A DNA stretch of 64,000 nucleotides from Ariolimax columbianus (lineage: Eukaryota > Mollusca > Gastropoda > Stylommatophora > Arionidae), in the NCBI GenBank assembly GCA_036924085.1, contig JAVGWX010000014.1, forward strand, positions 35,035,936 to 35,099,935, given 5' to 3'. The stretch's first letter is position 1. Each line of letters begins with the position of its first letter. Shown here piece after piece: positions 10,311 through 20,324 of the stretch. The notes under the pieces are model-generated. The model had not been told where the DNA came from. It saw only the letters and a list, made by a program, of their open reading frames with translations, and ran no database searches. The translations under genes and the position numbers were made by a program.

Positions 10311-10640
10311 GAGATTCTGGCTTGGGCGTCTCCCCTCTTTATCCAGGTACAACCTAGAACGAGTGAGCTATGGCCCTACACCAGAACCACATGGACGTGT
10401 ACATTGGCATCTGTACACTGAAGGCGATAGGTGTTAATTATCCACCCGACCAAATTTCTCACGCTTGTTGTCGTCCTCGTGCACGACATATGGGGAGGAA
10501 CAGCTCGCGACCCCGGGCGCTCGTCGGCGACGATTGTGACAGCAAAGCCGTGCTTATCACAAGAGCTGAACCTTGAACCGCGACCGGCGTCGAAGTCATG
10601 GAGCGAACTAGACAAGTAACTGGCAGAAGACAACACTGGC
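10311..10640. other. GC-rich island of unknown nature (unit A)
   Basis: About 330 bp of distinctly higher GC (GACCCCGGGCGCTCGTCGGC) in an AT-rich region, open in several frames on both strands. The - strand contains GCGGTTCAAGGTTC, weakly like a Pol III B box, but I find no convincing A box. It could be an unidentified dispersed element. Copies are at 35975-36310 and 61625-61975; the C copy has a CCAGAA hexamer expansion near 61691-61716. Confidence 0.45.
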
Positions 10641-11839
10641 TGCTCCTGTAGCTGAAACTACTACAGTTACAATTTGTATATATGCTGATACCTGTTTAAG
10701 CTAGCTCTGTTGTGGTAAAAGCGGCTTGCATATTTTTTTTAAAAATTAATTAAATAATATCCATAAAATGCAAAGAAATTTTAGAAATTGCCCAAGAGTA
10801 GAGTTTGTCTAGTATGCTGTATTAAACACAGCCTTAACTATTAGAAATATTTCTTTATTTTCATGTATTTATTAAATAATGCAGATCGTTGTGGTTTCGT
10901 TTATTACATCCCTTTGTTTTGAATATATTGCCAATGTGACGAAGTAAATATTGCCCATCTAAATACAGCTCACTACTAGGCAGTGCAACTATTTTCTAGC
11001 TAATAGAAAATCCTGTGCTGAAAGTTGTTTATGGTTAAGCATGTTTATATTGCGCGTGTGCTACTTCATACATTTTTCAAGCGTTGGATGTAATGAGATG
11101 TAAGCAAAGGTATGTAGACTTTCTTGTTATAAATTTCTCGATCATATCATCTGTAGTAGATTGTAAAGCTCACTGTAAATATCCTAATTTTAAACAGGAC
11201 ACCCATTACCGTCATTATAATAATACTTGTCATATGGAATCTTGCATGTTTACTGTTACTGATTAAATGTAGATGTAATATTCATAATATAATATTTGAA
11301 AAACAAAAACATCAAATTGACCCTAATTCCAGTATGCGTTTGTTTCTTGTTTATTTCGTTATTTCATAAGACAAGATGCATAAGTTGTCATATTCATGAA
11401 TGTTAACACACAACTATTAAAGTACACATTCTTTAAATCCAGGTATTGGTAAAATTGCTCTTTGTTGTCACTCTGTGTGCATATGGTATATTTGAGTAAT
11501 GGATTTAATAATATACACCAAATGGAAAGCCTGGTAGTAATGCATACCTTGTTATTTTAAACATACATTTTTTTACGCTGGACATATTTCTTTGCATTGT
11601 GTATGTGTGCGTATGACTGTGTAAAGCCCTACAGTATTGATAGATTTTCTAAACTTGGTAAAACTTTTTATGTACTGTTTCTATTCTAAAAATGCAGCTC
11701 TAGAATTGCATGCAGAACCCCTTTGTTTAGTTCTGTTGTCGTTGATTCAGCTATTTAGGTACTACATACTTAGTAGGAGTTTGGCTTGTTTTAAAATGCC
11801 AGAGTATACAAACTACCCAAGGGTTTGAGAGTCGATAAT
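10641..11839. other. AT-rich spacer, nothing recognised
   Basis: Low-GC DNA with no repeats or domains that I can support. Paralogous stretches are about 36311-37510 and 61976-63168. Confidence 0.5.
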
Positions 11840-13985
11840 GCTATTGTAGTTAACGTGTTGATAGTAAGATAATATGTAGGAACTTAAATATTGTTGTGTG
11901 TGTGTAAACATATGGATAGTAAGATACTATGTAGTAAATTAAAGTTTGGTATCAGTCTGCTAATATTTGATAGTGACATACTATGAAGGACATTAAAGCT
12001 CAGTGCTAGTCTGCTAACACGCTTAGTATTGGTGTGTTAACATGTGGATAGTAAGATACAATGTAGAATTAAAGCTCGGTGTCAGTCTGTCAATATGTGA
12101 GATACTAAGTAGGACATTAAAACTCAGCATTAGTCTGTTAACACGCTTGGTGTTGGTGTGTTCACATGTGGATAGTAAGATACAATGTAGAAGATTAAAG
12201 CTTAGTGTCAGTCTGGCAATATGTGAGATACTAAGTAAGACATTAAAACTCAGCGTTAGTCTACCAACATGTAAGATAATATTTACACCATTAAATCCTG
12301 GTGTTCCTCTGTTAACATGCAGATAAAGAGATAATATGTTAGACATTAAAACTCCATTTTAGATCTCTAGCGTGTGAAAATTTATCTTTCCTCTTTGTGT
12401 TCAGGATTCTTTGGTCATGCTATATCTGCAGGATAGTCATCATGATGCAGTCTGTAGTCTTTACCAGGCCAGAGTGGCTGCCCCATAGCTTTTGTTTCAG
12501 TTATGTATCCTCTGGCATCTCATTTCACTATAACGTGGTGTCTTCTAACATGGTGACAGTAAAATGCTATGTAACACACACATTTTTGTGTTGGTCTGTT
12601 AATATTTGTAGGACTATAGAGTTTGGTGTCGCTCAACATCTGTTGCCATGTGGAAAGTAAGATAATATGTAGAGTATCAAATCTGTGTTGGTCTGTTAAC
12701 ATTTGGATAGGAAGATAATATGTGAGGTATCAAATCTTAGTGTTGGTCTGTTATGATGTGGATAGTAAAATAATATGTAGGATTGGCAAATCTTGATGTT
12801 TTGATTTTCTGTTATCATGTGGATAGTAAAATACTCTTTAGAGTATCAAATCTTGGTGTTGGTCTATTAACATGTGGATTCAAAGATAAAATGAAGGACA
12901 TTGAAGGTTGGTGTAGATCTGTTAATATGTGATTAGTCGGATAATATGTAGGACATTAATGGACTTGGTCAATTTGTTAAGATGTGGATAGTAAGACACT
13001 ATGTGGGACAGTAAAGCTTGTTGTTGGTCTACATCTTTTGCTATGTGAATATCAAGATAATAAATAGGACATTACACCTGGGTGTTTGCATGGTGATAGT
13101 AAGATAATAAGATAATTAAGTCTATTGCTCATCTTTTTATATGTGGAAAGGAAGATCATTTAAAACATTTTTTTTAAAGGGTAAGGCTCAGTGTGGTTCG
13201 GTTAATATATTGAAAGTAAAAATCGATTTAGGACATTACAGTTTGTTGTTGGTCTGTTAACATGGAGACAACAGGATACTGTTTAGGACATTAATTCTTG
13301 GTGTCTGTCTGTTTACATATGGAAGGTATGACATTGTATAGGACATTAAAGCTCTGTAATTCCATGTTAACATCTGGGTAGTAGCAGTATAGGATAGTAA
13401 TGCTAAGCGTTGGTTTGTTAATACATGTGTTTTTTAAGATACTGTGTAGGACACATGTTTTTGGTGTTGGTCTGTAAACATGAGGATAGTAAGATAGTAT
13501 GTATGACATTACAGCTTAGTGTTGATGTTATCAAGAGGATAGATACTATATACAACATTACATCTCAATTGTTATGTGTTAACATTTGAATATTAAGAAA
13601 ATATGTAGGACATGAAAGCTCACTGTTGGTGGTCTAATGAGTGGATAGTACAATGCTATTGGGGAATGTAAAGCTTGCTGTTGTTCTGTTAACATGTGGA
13701 TAGTAAGATTATGTGTAAGGCATCAATGTCCAGTTTCTGTCTGTTTACCTAGGGATAATAATATACTATGTAGGTCATCTATTCATGGTGTTGGTCTGTT
13801 TTCATGTGGATAGTGAGATAATATACACAACATTATATCTTGGCTGTTGTGTATTAACATTTTGATGTTAAGAAAATATGTAGGATACTTTATAGGACTG
13901 TTAAGCTTGGTTTCCATCTGTCAGAGTGAGGTCAGTAAGATAGTATGTTGGGCACCAATGCTTTGAGGTAGATTTGTTAACATCG
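11840..13985. repeat. Degenerate ~55-bp satellite, left array (unit A)
   Basis: Roughly forty strongly diverged copies around a consensus containing TGTTAACATGTGGATAGTAA, then GATACTATGTAGGACATTAA and AGCTTGGTGTTGGTC. Spacing varies by indels. The same repeat resumes at 16138-16440 on the far side of the chimeric rDNA. This is compatible with rDNA intergenic-spacer subrepeats, though that is inferred from position only. Confidence 0.88.
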
Positions 13986-13989
13986 GAAT

Positions 13990-14330
13990 TGTAGGATGTG
14001 AGGGCGTGTTCAAATGACACCGGACCTAATTGTACAAAGTAAATATACATATGATGTGCATGATGACGTCACTTCTGATGTAAGCAGCACATACCAGCAG
14101 TCTAGTTGACCACATTTCATTACCCTCTGACTCATAGTTTCCTCAGCAGACTGTTGAAATCGTAGAGAGTGTGATACAGAATTCTTCAAGAGTTGATCAG
14201 CGAGCGGTGATTCGATTTCTAACAGCTGAAGGATGTCGACCAGTTGATATTCATCGCAGAATGCTGGCAGTGTATATGGTGACAAAAGTGTGGCAAACGT
14301 ACGCAAGCTCCGGCAACGGTCCACCCTACT
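13990..14330 (+). mobile_element. Mariner-b 5' fragment with HTH (unit A)
   Basis: The + strand carries a mariner transposase N-terminus: an ATACAGAATTCTTC context, then RAVIRFLTAEGCRPVDIHRRM, the paired HTH (Mos1-type) start, followed by LAVYMVTKV, where homology decays. The sequence before it probably includes a 5' terminal region but I cannot assign a TIR. The catalytic domain is absent. Confidence 0.82.
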
Positions 14331-14453
14331 GCATCATTGCTGCATCAATTTTGGCGATGGCATCTTCTGATGCAACATTATGCGTCTGACCTGGTATCGG
14401 ATGATCTTTCATTAATTCGCGTCCTTATCTAAATATCGTTGTCCAGTTCTTCA

Positions 14454-14600
14454 CTATTGTCTTCGACACACACTTTTGACACTATACATTACCTGCATTT
14501 TGCGATGAATGTCAGCTGGTCGACATCCTTCAGCTGTTAGAAATTGATTCACTGCTTGACCGAGAACTAAGTCTTCTACTAGTGGTTTCACACCTCCACG
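14454..14600 (-). mobile_element. Mariner-c HTH fragment, inverted to mariner-b (unit A)
   Basis: The - strand reads AVNQFLTAEGCRPADIHRKM, then MYSVKSV. It is the same HTH as mariner-b in opposite orientation, making an imperfect foldback (about 14214-14290 with 14463-14540). Its 5' side abuts the 28S-derived block. Confidence 0.82.
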
Positions 14601-14750
14601 CCCCATAAGGGGAATATCGGGCAGCTTCCCGCCCGCGTTGATCGGCGGACGGCAGAGACCTCTTTCTGCGGCTGAACCGGATCGGGCTGGGACATGAGCC
14701 CCAGGTCCCAACCCTATCGTAGCCTCCCATCGCAGTGGTGCTGAGATTTA

Positions 14751-15126
14751 GGGCGGGATTCCGGCTTAGAGGTGTTCGGCCGTAATCCCTCCTATGGTAG
14801 CCTCGTGCCGTTGGCTTATCAGCCTAGCACGTGGACCAACTGTCTGCGATTTGCGATTTCTCTCGAGTTGTGCAGGACTACAGTAGCAACACCCTGTCAT
14901 TAGTAGGGTAAAACTGACCTGTCTTCTGAGGGTCTAATACCAGCACCCGTTCACTATTAAACCCAACGCATCAATAGAGGGCTTTTTAGTCAGTCCAAGT
15001 GTCTGGGACCTGCGATTTATGTAGGGTTAAGCAGGGTCCGTAGCAGACGCTCTTTCATTAGGACGGTACAACTGACCTGTCTTCCGTGGGTCTAATATCA
15101 GCACACGTTCCCTATTAGACCCAACG
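14751..15126 (-). pseudogene. 28S rRNA 3'-end fragments, tandemly duplicated (unit A)
   Basis: The - strand contains two successive copies of the 28S 3' region. Copy 1 (about 15126-14978) starts CGTTGGGTCTAATAGGGAAC and includes AGACAGGTCAGTTGTACC and CGCAGGTCCCAGACACTTGG. Copy 2 (about 14968-14751) starts CGTTGGGTTTAATAGTGAAC. It includes AGACAGGTCAGTTTTACCCT and GGTCCACGTGCTAGGCTGA and ends GAGGGATTACGG, then CCTCTAAGCCGGAATCCCGCC, the canonical end of 28S. Both copies are diverged from functional 28S. Copy 1 follows 18S sequence without any intervening ITS or 5.8S. Confidence 0.88.
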
Positions 15127-15505
15127 CCTCTCTGGAATCGATCCCTGATTCCCCGTTACAAACATGGTATGCATGTCACATTTGAAAGATACGTCGCCGG
15201 CACATCAGGCCATGCGATCAGCACAAAGTTATCCAGAGTCACCAGTGGGGACGCCGCAACCCCGCGAGGGAAAACGACGATTGGTTTTGAACTTATAAAA
15301 GCGCTTTTTCCACGAGGGTCGGAGCTTGGTAAGCATGTATTAGCTCTAGAATTGCCACAGTTATCCAAGTAGGATCGTGAAATCTAAGGAACCTTGACTG
15401 ATTTAATGAGCCATTCGCGGTTTCACCGTGAGACAGTGTGAACTTAGACATGCATGGCTTAATCTTTGAGACAAGGATATGACTACTGGCAGGAACAACC
15501 AGATA
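15127..15505 (-). pseudogene. 18S rRNA 5' fragment (~379 nt) fused to 28S (unit A)
   Basis: Read on the - strand this is the start of nuclear 18S rRNA: TATCTGGTTG, then GCCAGTAGTCAT, GCATGTCTAAGTTCACACTG, ACGGTGAAACCGCGAATGGC, CTAGAGCTAATACATGC and GGATAACTTTGTGCTGATCG. After CTTTCAAATGTGACATGCAT about 15-25 nt of the expected 18S sequence is missing. It then resumes ACGGGGAATCAGGGATCGAT and stops at CCAGAGAGG, where 28S 3' sequence begins. Unit A also has substitutions in near-invariant positions (GGTTGTTCCTGCC, CATATCCTTG) where unit B keeps GGTTGATCCTGCC and CATATGCTTG. Not a functional SSU rRNA. Confidence 0.93.
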
Positions 15506-16136
15506 TCTGTCGGAGACGTACGAAGCACACACACACCAGTCGGCGAAGGGCGACTGATGTGTAAAAAGCCTCACTGGGACGGCCGCAGGCACTGACTGAA
15601 GGACGGACCCTCACTCCGTCGACCTAGGACCGCCTGACAGGGGCACGTACACACACCAGACAAACGACCAACCGACCGACCTGGTTAGCTCGGGGAGGGA
15701 TGGCAGCGCTCTGTGCAGAATGGATCCCAACGGCCCCGACGATCAATTTCACTGGGACTGGAGACAATTTTCACCTGCCGGCCTGCCCTTCTCCCAAGGG
15801 TTGGTTGGGCTAGGACAGGGCATTCAGGCTGTATTCCTGCTTTCCATTTGCCGGTCACAAGCTCTTTGCGAGAGTCTGACCACCAGCGAGACGAACTGTC
15901 GAGCTCTGCTATAAGCCTTCGAAAAATTACCACAGACTGTTAAAGTTTCTCGATACGGACCAGAGTAGCGCACCTCCGCGGAGGGCACGACAAAACAAAC
16001 CGCGTCCAGATACCTATACGGGGAAAGGCGGACGAGCGTTTTCGGCACGCCCGCACTATCGCTCCGTCTGGTGGGACTGAGATCGCTGTACGAATACAGG
16101 GTTATAGTCAATCGCGGCGGTGAGAGAACTACCCCA
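15506..16136 (-). other. Probable 5'ETS of the chimeric rDNA (unit A)
   Basis: GC-rich DNA immediately upstream of the 18S start on the - strand. It contrasts with AT-rich flanks and ends sharply at the 55-bp repeats (16138). Position and composition fit the external transcribed spacer of rDNA. I cannot locate the Pol I start or promoter. Open frames here are compositional. Confidence 0.7.
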
Positions 16137-16137
16137 G

Positions 16138-16440
16138 ATCTATGTAGGATATTAAAGCTTTATGTCAGTATGTTAACATGTGAATAGTAAGATACTATGT
16201 AGGATATTATAGCTTTGTGTCAGTATGTTAACATGTGGATAGTAAGATACTATATAGGATATTAAAGCTTTGTGTCAGTATGTTAACATGTGGATAGTAA
16301 GATACTATGTAGGATATTAAAGCTTTGTGACAGTATGTTAACATCTGGATAGTAAGATACTATGTAGGATATTACAGCTTTGTGTCAGTATGTTAACATG
16401 TGGATAGTAAGATACTATTTCAGTCATTAATGCTTAGTTT
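16138..16440. repeat. 55-bp satellite, homogeneous right array (unit A)
   Basis: Five clean copies with TGTTAACATG starts every 55 bp (16171, 16226 and onward) and the core GTGGATAGTAAGATACTATG. They are much more uniform than the left array. They lie just upstream of the putative 5'ETS in rRNA orientation, where IGS promoter/enhancer repeats sit in many animals. Confidence 0.92.
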
Positions 16441-16944
16441 CAGTTTGTACATTATCTCAATTGTAGATCGATTTGAGTATTAGCTTCTGATGGTAAAACT
16501 GGTAGAGTTCGTAACCTAGTCCCTTCATGCTCCAGTCTCTCTTTTGTAGCCTGTGGAGTATAAAACATAGATATGAATGGCTCAAATACCACCCTGGAAC
16601 ACAACCAAGAACAAAACCTATGTTGTAACAAAAATGCCTTCATCAGGTACATCGGTTAATACACATAAGAATATCAAACCCATCATGACAGTAGAGATGA
16701 ATGTATTCAAAAGAGGGATGAATACATCAAAAAGTAATATGAACACAGAAGAGATACGAAGCTCATCATCTGTGTTGACCTGTGATCTGAAGTATCTTTT
16801 TACTTATGCACTTCATGGCTGTCAGTCGATGCAGATCCTGAGTTCAGTATATTTTGTCATGTGTTCTTATCTGCGTTTATGTGCTCATTTCTACATCCAC
16901 AAAGTACACTACCACCTTCCATCTATTCCAGTACAGAGGTGTGG
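16441..16944. other. Spacer, no recognised gene
   Basis: Contains the start of an open frame (16577-17065, +) whose first ~110 codons match nothing I know. Its end overlaps the RT scrap described next in another frame. Unit B equivalent is 42113-42616. Confidence 0.45.
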
Positions 16945-17050
16945 TTCCAATAAGAAAAAAAAAAGGCGTCCGGCAGGAAGATCCTATCTCACCGTACCTT
17001 TTCTCTGCGGGCTTCGAATCAACCATCTCGCGTTGCGATTGGGGGGACTT
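16945..17050 (+). mobile_element. LINE RT scrap, GVRQ-type block (unit A)
   Basis: The + strand reads KKKGVRQEDPISPYLFSAGF, then ESTISRCDWGDF and a stop. This is the RT motif B region of a LINE, with E replacing G in GVRQGD. Only ~35 codons survive. It is head-to-head with the LINE-d C-terminal piece on the other strand. Confidence 0.75.
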
Positions 17051-17458
17051 TTGAATCAGCGTTGATGGCAGGTGTTTGTGTCTCGTGGGTACCAGACTGC
17101 TGTCGCTGTGCTCCAACGGTCATCAGTTTTCTGAAGCAGGTGACCAACCCAACGATGCTTTACCTTGTCTGCGTGGGTAACTGTATCCTTCACGATTGCC
17201 TTTTCACGAAGGTCGGTGTTGTGACAGCCTTTCAAACGTTGGTTGTGGAGCGTGATGCCGATCATACGTCTATCAAGGGAGCCTTGGGTCCCTCTGGACT
17301 AAATTTCTTTTGTAAGAGTAAGAGACCACGTTTTTCCGGCACAGCACATTGCAGGTAAAACTGTGGAGTTGAATATGAAGGCGTCCAAGTTCTGGTCGTG
17401 GGTATGGTCTAGTGCCATCTATATGGACTAGAAAGTCGCCCATTCCTAGCGGCGACAT
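17050..17458 (-). mobile_element. LINE-d C-terminal fragment (unit A)
   Basis: The - strand shows the post-RT region of a non-LTR element: STVLPAMCCAGKTWSLTLTK in decayed form, then RRMIGITLHNQ, DTVTHADKVKHRWVGHLLQK, and TDDRWSTATAVWYPRDTN. The R-x-x-M-I-G-I-T-L and RW-GH patterns are typical of the C-terminal segment of RTE-like endonuclease-RT proteins. An internal stop and frame change mark it as dead. Confidence 0.78.
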
Positions 17459-17632
17459 CTTTTTAATTCTGGGTTTAGATCACTGAACTGGCCACAACAA
17501 AACGAGACACCACCTGTACTCCAAGCTCAAGATAGGTACCACCAGCTCATGTTACTGCGGACTTACAAACATGACAGCACCACATGTACTTCAAGTCTGT
17601 CTCCAGCACCACATGTACATTATGTCTGCCCC

Positions 17633-17935
17633 AAGCACACAGATCTGAGGTGGATGTCCCCAGCACACAGTTCTGAGGTGGATGGCCCCAGCACCCAGAT
17701 CTGAGGTGGATGCCCCCAGCACACAGATCTGAGGTGGATGCTCCTTGATCTGAGGTGGATGCCCCCAGCACACATATCTGAGGTGGATGTCCCCAGTACA
17801 CATATCTGAGGTGGATGCCCCCAGAACACAGATCTCAGGTGGATGCCCCCAGCACACAGATCTCAGGTGAATGCCCTCAGCACACATATCTGAGGTGGAT
17901 GCCCCCAGCACACATATCTGAGGTGGATGCTATGG
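17633..17935. repeat. 28-bp minisatellite (unit A)
   Basis: About eleven copies of CAGCACACAGATCTGAGGTG plus GATGCCCC, with one short copy near 17742-17760. A run of three units is 84 bp, so each - strand frame reads a cyclic IHLR-SVCWGHPP-type peptide. No gene is implied. Confidence 0.94.
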
Positions 17936-18227
17936 CCTAGTCTGACTCCCCTCAATGAGAAACTGTATGGCACTGCTGAGACATTGACAACGCCAACAGA
18001 ATTTATTGAAGAATCGGAAGTCCAAATTGAAATGAGCAATGATCGCAGAAGAAAGAAGAAAAAAAGAAGAAGAATCTGTTATTGTCCGTTTAATGGCCAA
18101 AGTAGCTAGCTTGAATGTGCTAAATGAAGATAATGGATTGAGACAGATCTGTTAATTTATTTTGGAATCAAAATACAAGTTAATAATTGGCGTATCCTAT
18201 CTGGCATGGCGTCTTTCATTCGTTCAT

Positions 18228-18590
18228 CAACTCGCTCACTCACTCACCTCTCACTTGCTCACATTTACTCACTCAACCCTTACTCATAACACAGCCGCCT
18301 AGTTCCTCTGTCACTCATTCTCTCATTACTCACACACCCATTAAGTAACTCACTCAGTAACTTACCTCTTCCTTATCGCACTCATCTACTGACTTGCTCT
18401 ACCACTCACTTTCCAACTCACTCACACATTAACCCACCTACTCGCTCACCCATGACTAAATTGCCCCCTCTCTAACCCACTCACCCCCTCTCATCATCCC
18501 TCACTCACTTTTCCACCCACTCACTCGTTCTCACCATTCCTCACTGACTCTATAACTCACTCACAAAATCTCATTCACTCCGCCTGTTGT
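18228..18590. repeat. CTCA-rich simple-sequence tract (unit A)
   Basis: Degenerate tetranucleotide-type repeat (ACTCACTCACC and variants) over ~360 bp. It has scattered differences from unit B (43900-44262). No gene. Confidence 0.9.
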
Positions 18591-18779
18591 CCATCACACA
18601 CATCACACAGCCTTCAGTTCAAGTTCAGGACCGAAGAGTGACGGTCAAACGACTCTCTCTGATTCCAGGTCAAGTAACATACAGAACCTTACCGGAACAT
18701 TTCTGACAGGTGGCTTCCATCCAACACTACATCAGGACTATTGATTGGACTTCTTCTAGCTTAAAGCGTAAGTTCTTCA

Positions 18780-18885
18780 ACGTTTTTAAACTAAACAAAT
18801 AAACTCATCTTCCTTTCATGATTACCAACATTTTTAAACTAAACAAATAAACTCATCTTCCTTTCTTCTTCTTCTTCTTCATCGT
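18780..18885. repeat. Short tandem duplication and TTC tail (unit A)
   Basis: A ~50-bp segment (AACGTTTTTAAACTAAACAA, then ATAAACTCATCTTCCTTTC) occurs twice, followed by (TTC)6. The TTC run is the + strand image of a GAA-type 3' tail of LINE-e, which ends here on the - strand. Confidence 0.8.
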
Positions 18886-18889
18886 ACAC

Positions 18890-19322
18890 AGTCAGACATC
18901 AACCTTGATTTTTTCGAAAAAAAGCAGCGGTCATCCTGAAGCTGTCGACACTGCCATAGAGCTTGTCTAGTGTTGCCACTGGTGATGGCCACATCTGCTC
19001 TCTCTGATCCTCGTATGTCGGGCAGTTTACAGCAAATGCTCAGTGGTCATTTTCCCGGTACCACACGGGCATTCGTCAGTGCCACCTATCTTCAATTTGT
19101 TGAATAGGTGGTACCTCAGTCTATTGTGGCCAGTGCGAAGTCTGAAAACCACGATCTGCTCTCTTCTGTTCAACTGGTAATAGGCATCGTTTTTTTGTGT
19201 AGCCAGTATTTTCGGTTTCCCATTTGGTCATGTATCTAGCTCTAATAAGCCGTTTTGACTCTTCGTATGTCATACTAGTATTTGGTTGTGGTAGTCTTGC
19301 ACCTTCTTTTGCCAGTCTGTCT
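18890..19322 (-). mobile_element. LINE-e 3' end, separated by the inversion (unit A)
   Basis: The - strand gives RREQIVVFRLRTGHNRLRYH, then FNKLKIGGTDECPCGTGKMT and TTEHLL, a Cys/His-type C-terminal tail found after RNase H in several LINEs. It then runs to the (GAA)n tail. Upstream sequence stops at 19322 where the inverted segment begins. The rest of this element is at 23684-24789 on the + strand, including a second copy of 19168-19322. Confidence 0.85.
19168..19322 (-). repeat. 155-bp inverted duplication, left copy
   Basis: Identical by eye in reverse complement to 24635-24789 (LINE-e region encoding LAKEGARLPQP through KKRCLLPVE). The pair brackets the segment that is flipped relative to unit B. 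Unit B has this sequence only once (about 44837-44991). Confidence 0.9.
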
Positions 19323-19387
19323 ACTCTTCTATTGAGGATTCAATGTAAGAGCATGTCTGGCTATCCGTTTTGATGTTGGTTTAAATG

Positions 19388-20310
19388 AACGAGTGGCGTT
19401 CAAGTCAAAACCAGGAGCTTATTTTTTGTGAGGAAAAAAAATGTTTTTCAAGTAGTTAAAATCTCATTTATTTTTCAACATAATCTCTTACAAACGTTCA
19501 TGCACTTATCCCAGCGTTTAAGTACTGCTTGAAAAGCTGCAGCGTAGACAGATTTGTCAGTATGTCTGAACCAATCTAGGACAGCTTCTTTCACTTCGTC
19601 ATGAGGGCTAACCTCCCATGAGTTCTTTTATGGGTTCAAACAGGTGGAAATCACACGTAGCAAGGTCTGGGCTGTAAGGTGGAAGTGACAATACCTCCCA
19701 GCCAAGATTCTGCAGATGGCATATAGTGCAGGCTTGAACTCTTCTCCGTCGGTCAAAAGCGGAAAGCTGTCTTGTTACTCAATATGGACTAACCTTTCGA
19801 AAATGCAGATGTTCATGAATAATAGTGTTCACCATACCCAGAGAAAGACTTGCCTCTTGTGCAATTTAACGACAGGTTATGCGTTGATTCTCCAGGATAA
19901 GGCGTTCCACAATCTGGATATTCACAGGAATGACTGTGGTGGGTTGAGAGCCACCATGGCCAGGAGCATCCCTCACGGATGCACGGCCTTCTCTAAAACA
20001 TTTACATCATTCAAATGTCTTACTGCAACCGAGCGTCTCATCAGCGTATTCTGATTGCAGCCTTCTGTAAATTTCCACAGATTTCACGCCTTCTTTCACA
20101 AGAAACTTCATTACATTGCTGTTCCTTGCAAACACTAACAGTGTTGTCCGCCATGTTTATTTATCTGTCATGTGACTGACCCATGGAAGAGGGCAACCTA
20201 ACAGTAATAGAACACAAGTGCCCCTAACTAATGATAATAGTTCCAGCACACTGTATCGAATTCAGGTAGAACTAGAACAAAAAGCCCCGGTTTGATTTGA
20301 ATGCCCCTTG
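19388..20310 (-). mobile_element. Mariner-d, internally deleted with both TIRs (unit A)
   Basis: The imperfect termini are AAGGGGCATTCAAATCAAAC (5', - strand) and GAGTGGCGTTCAAGTCAAAA (3'). The coding part reads FLVKEGVKSVEIYRRL, GGSQPTTVIPVNIQIVERLI, LENQRITCRQIAQEASLSLG, HEHLHFRKV and RQLSAFDRR. It then skips to LPPYSPDLATCDFHLFEPIK. The central ~350 bp with the first catalytic Asp residues is missing. Frameshifts and stops are present. It could be mobilised only in trans. It lies in IFT80 intron DNA. Confidence 0.9.
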
Positions 20311-20324
20311 TATATATACTTACT

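Noticed and set aside
12023..12346. 107-codon - strand ORF in the satellite, present in every unit
   Set aside because: Repetitive peptide produced by the 55-bp satellite; not a gene.
14751..15505. Functional rRNA gene annotation
   Set aside because: Only the first ~380 nt of 18S (with an internal deletion) and the diverged end of 28S are present; 5.8S and most of both rRNAs are missing.
15169..15943. Several ORFs on both strands across 15150-16110 and the unit B equivalent
   Set aside because: They are shadows in rRNA and ETS sequence with high GC and few stops.
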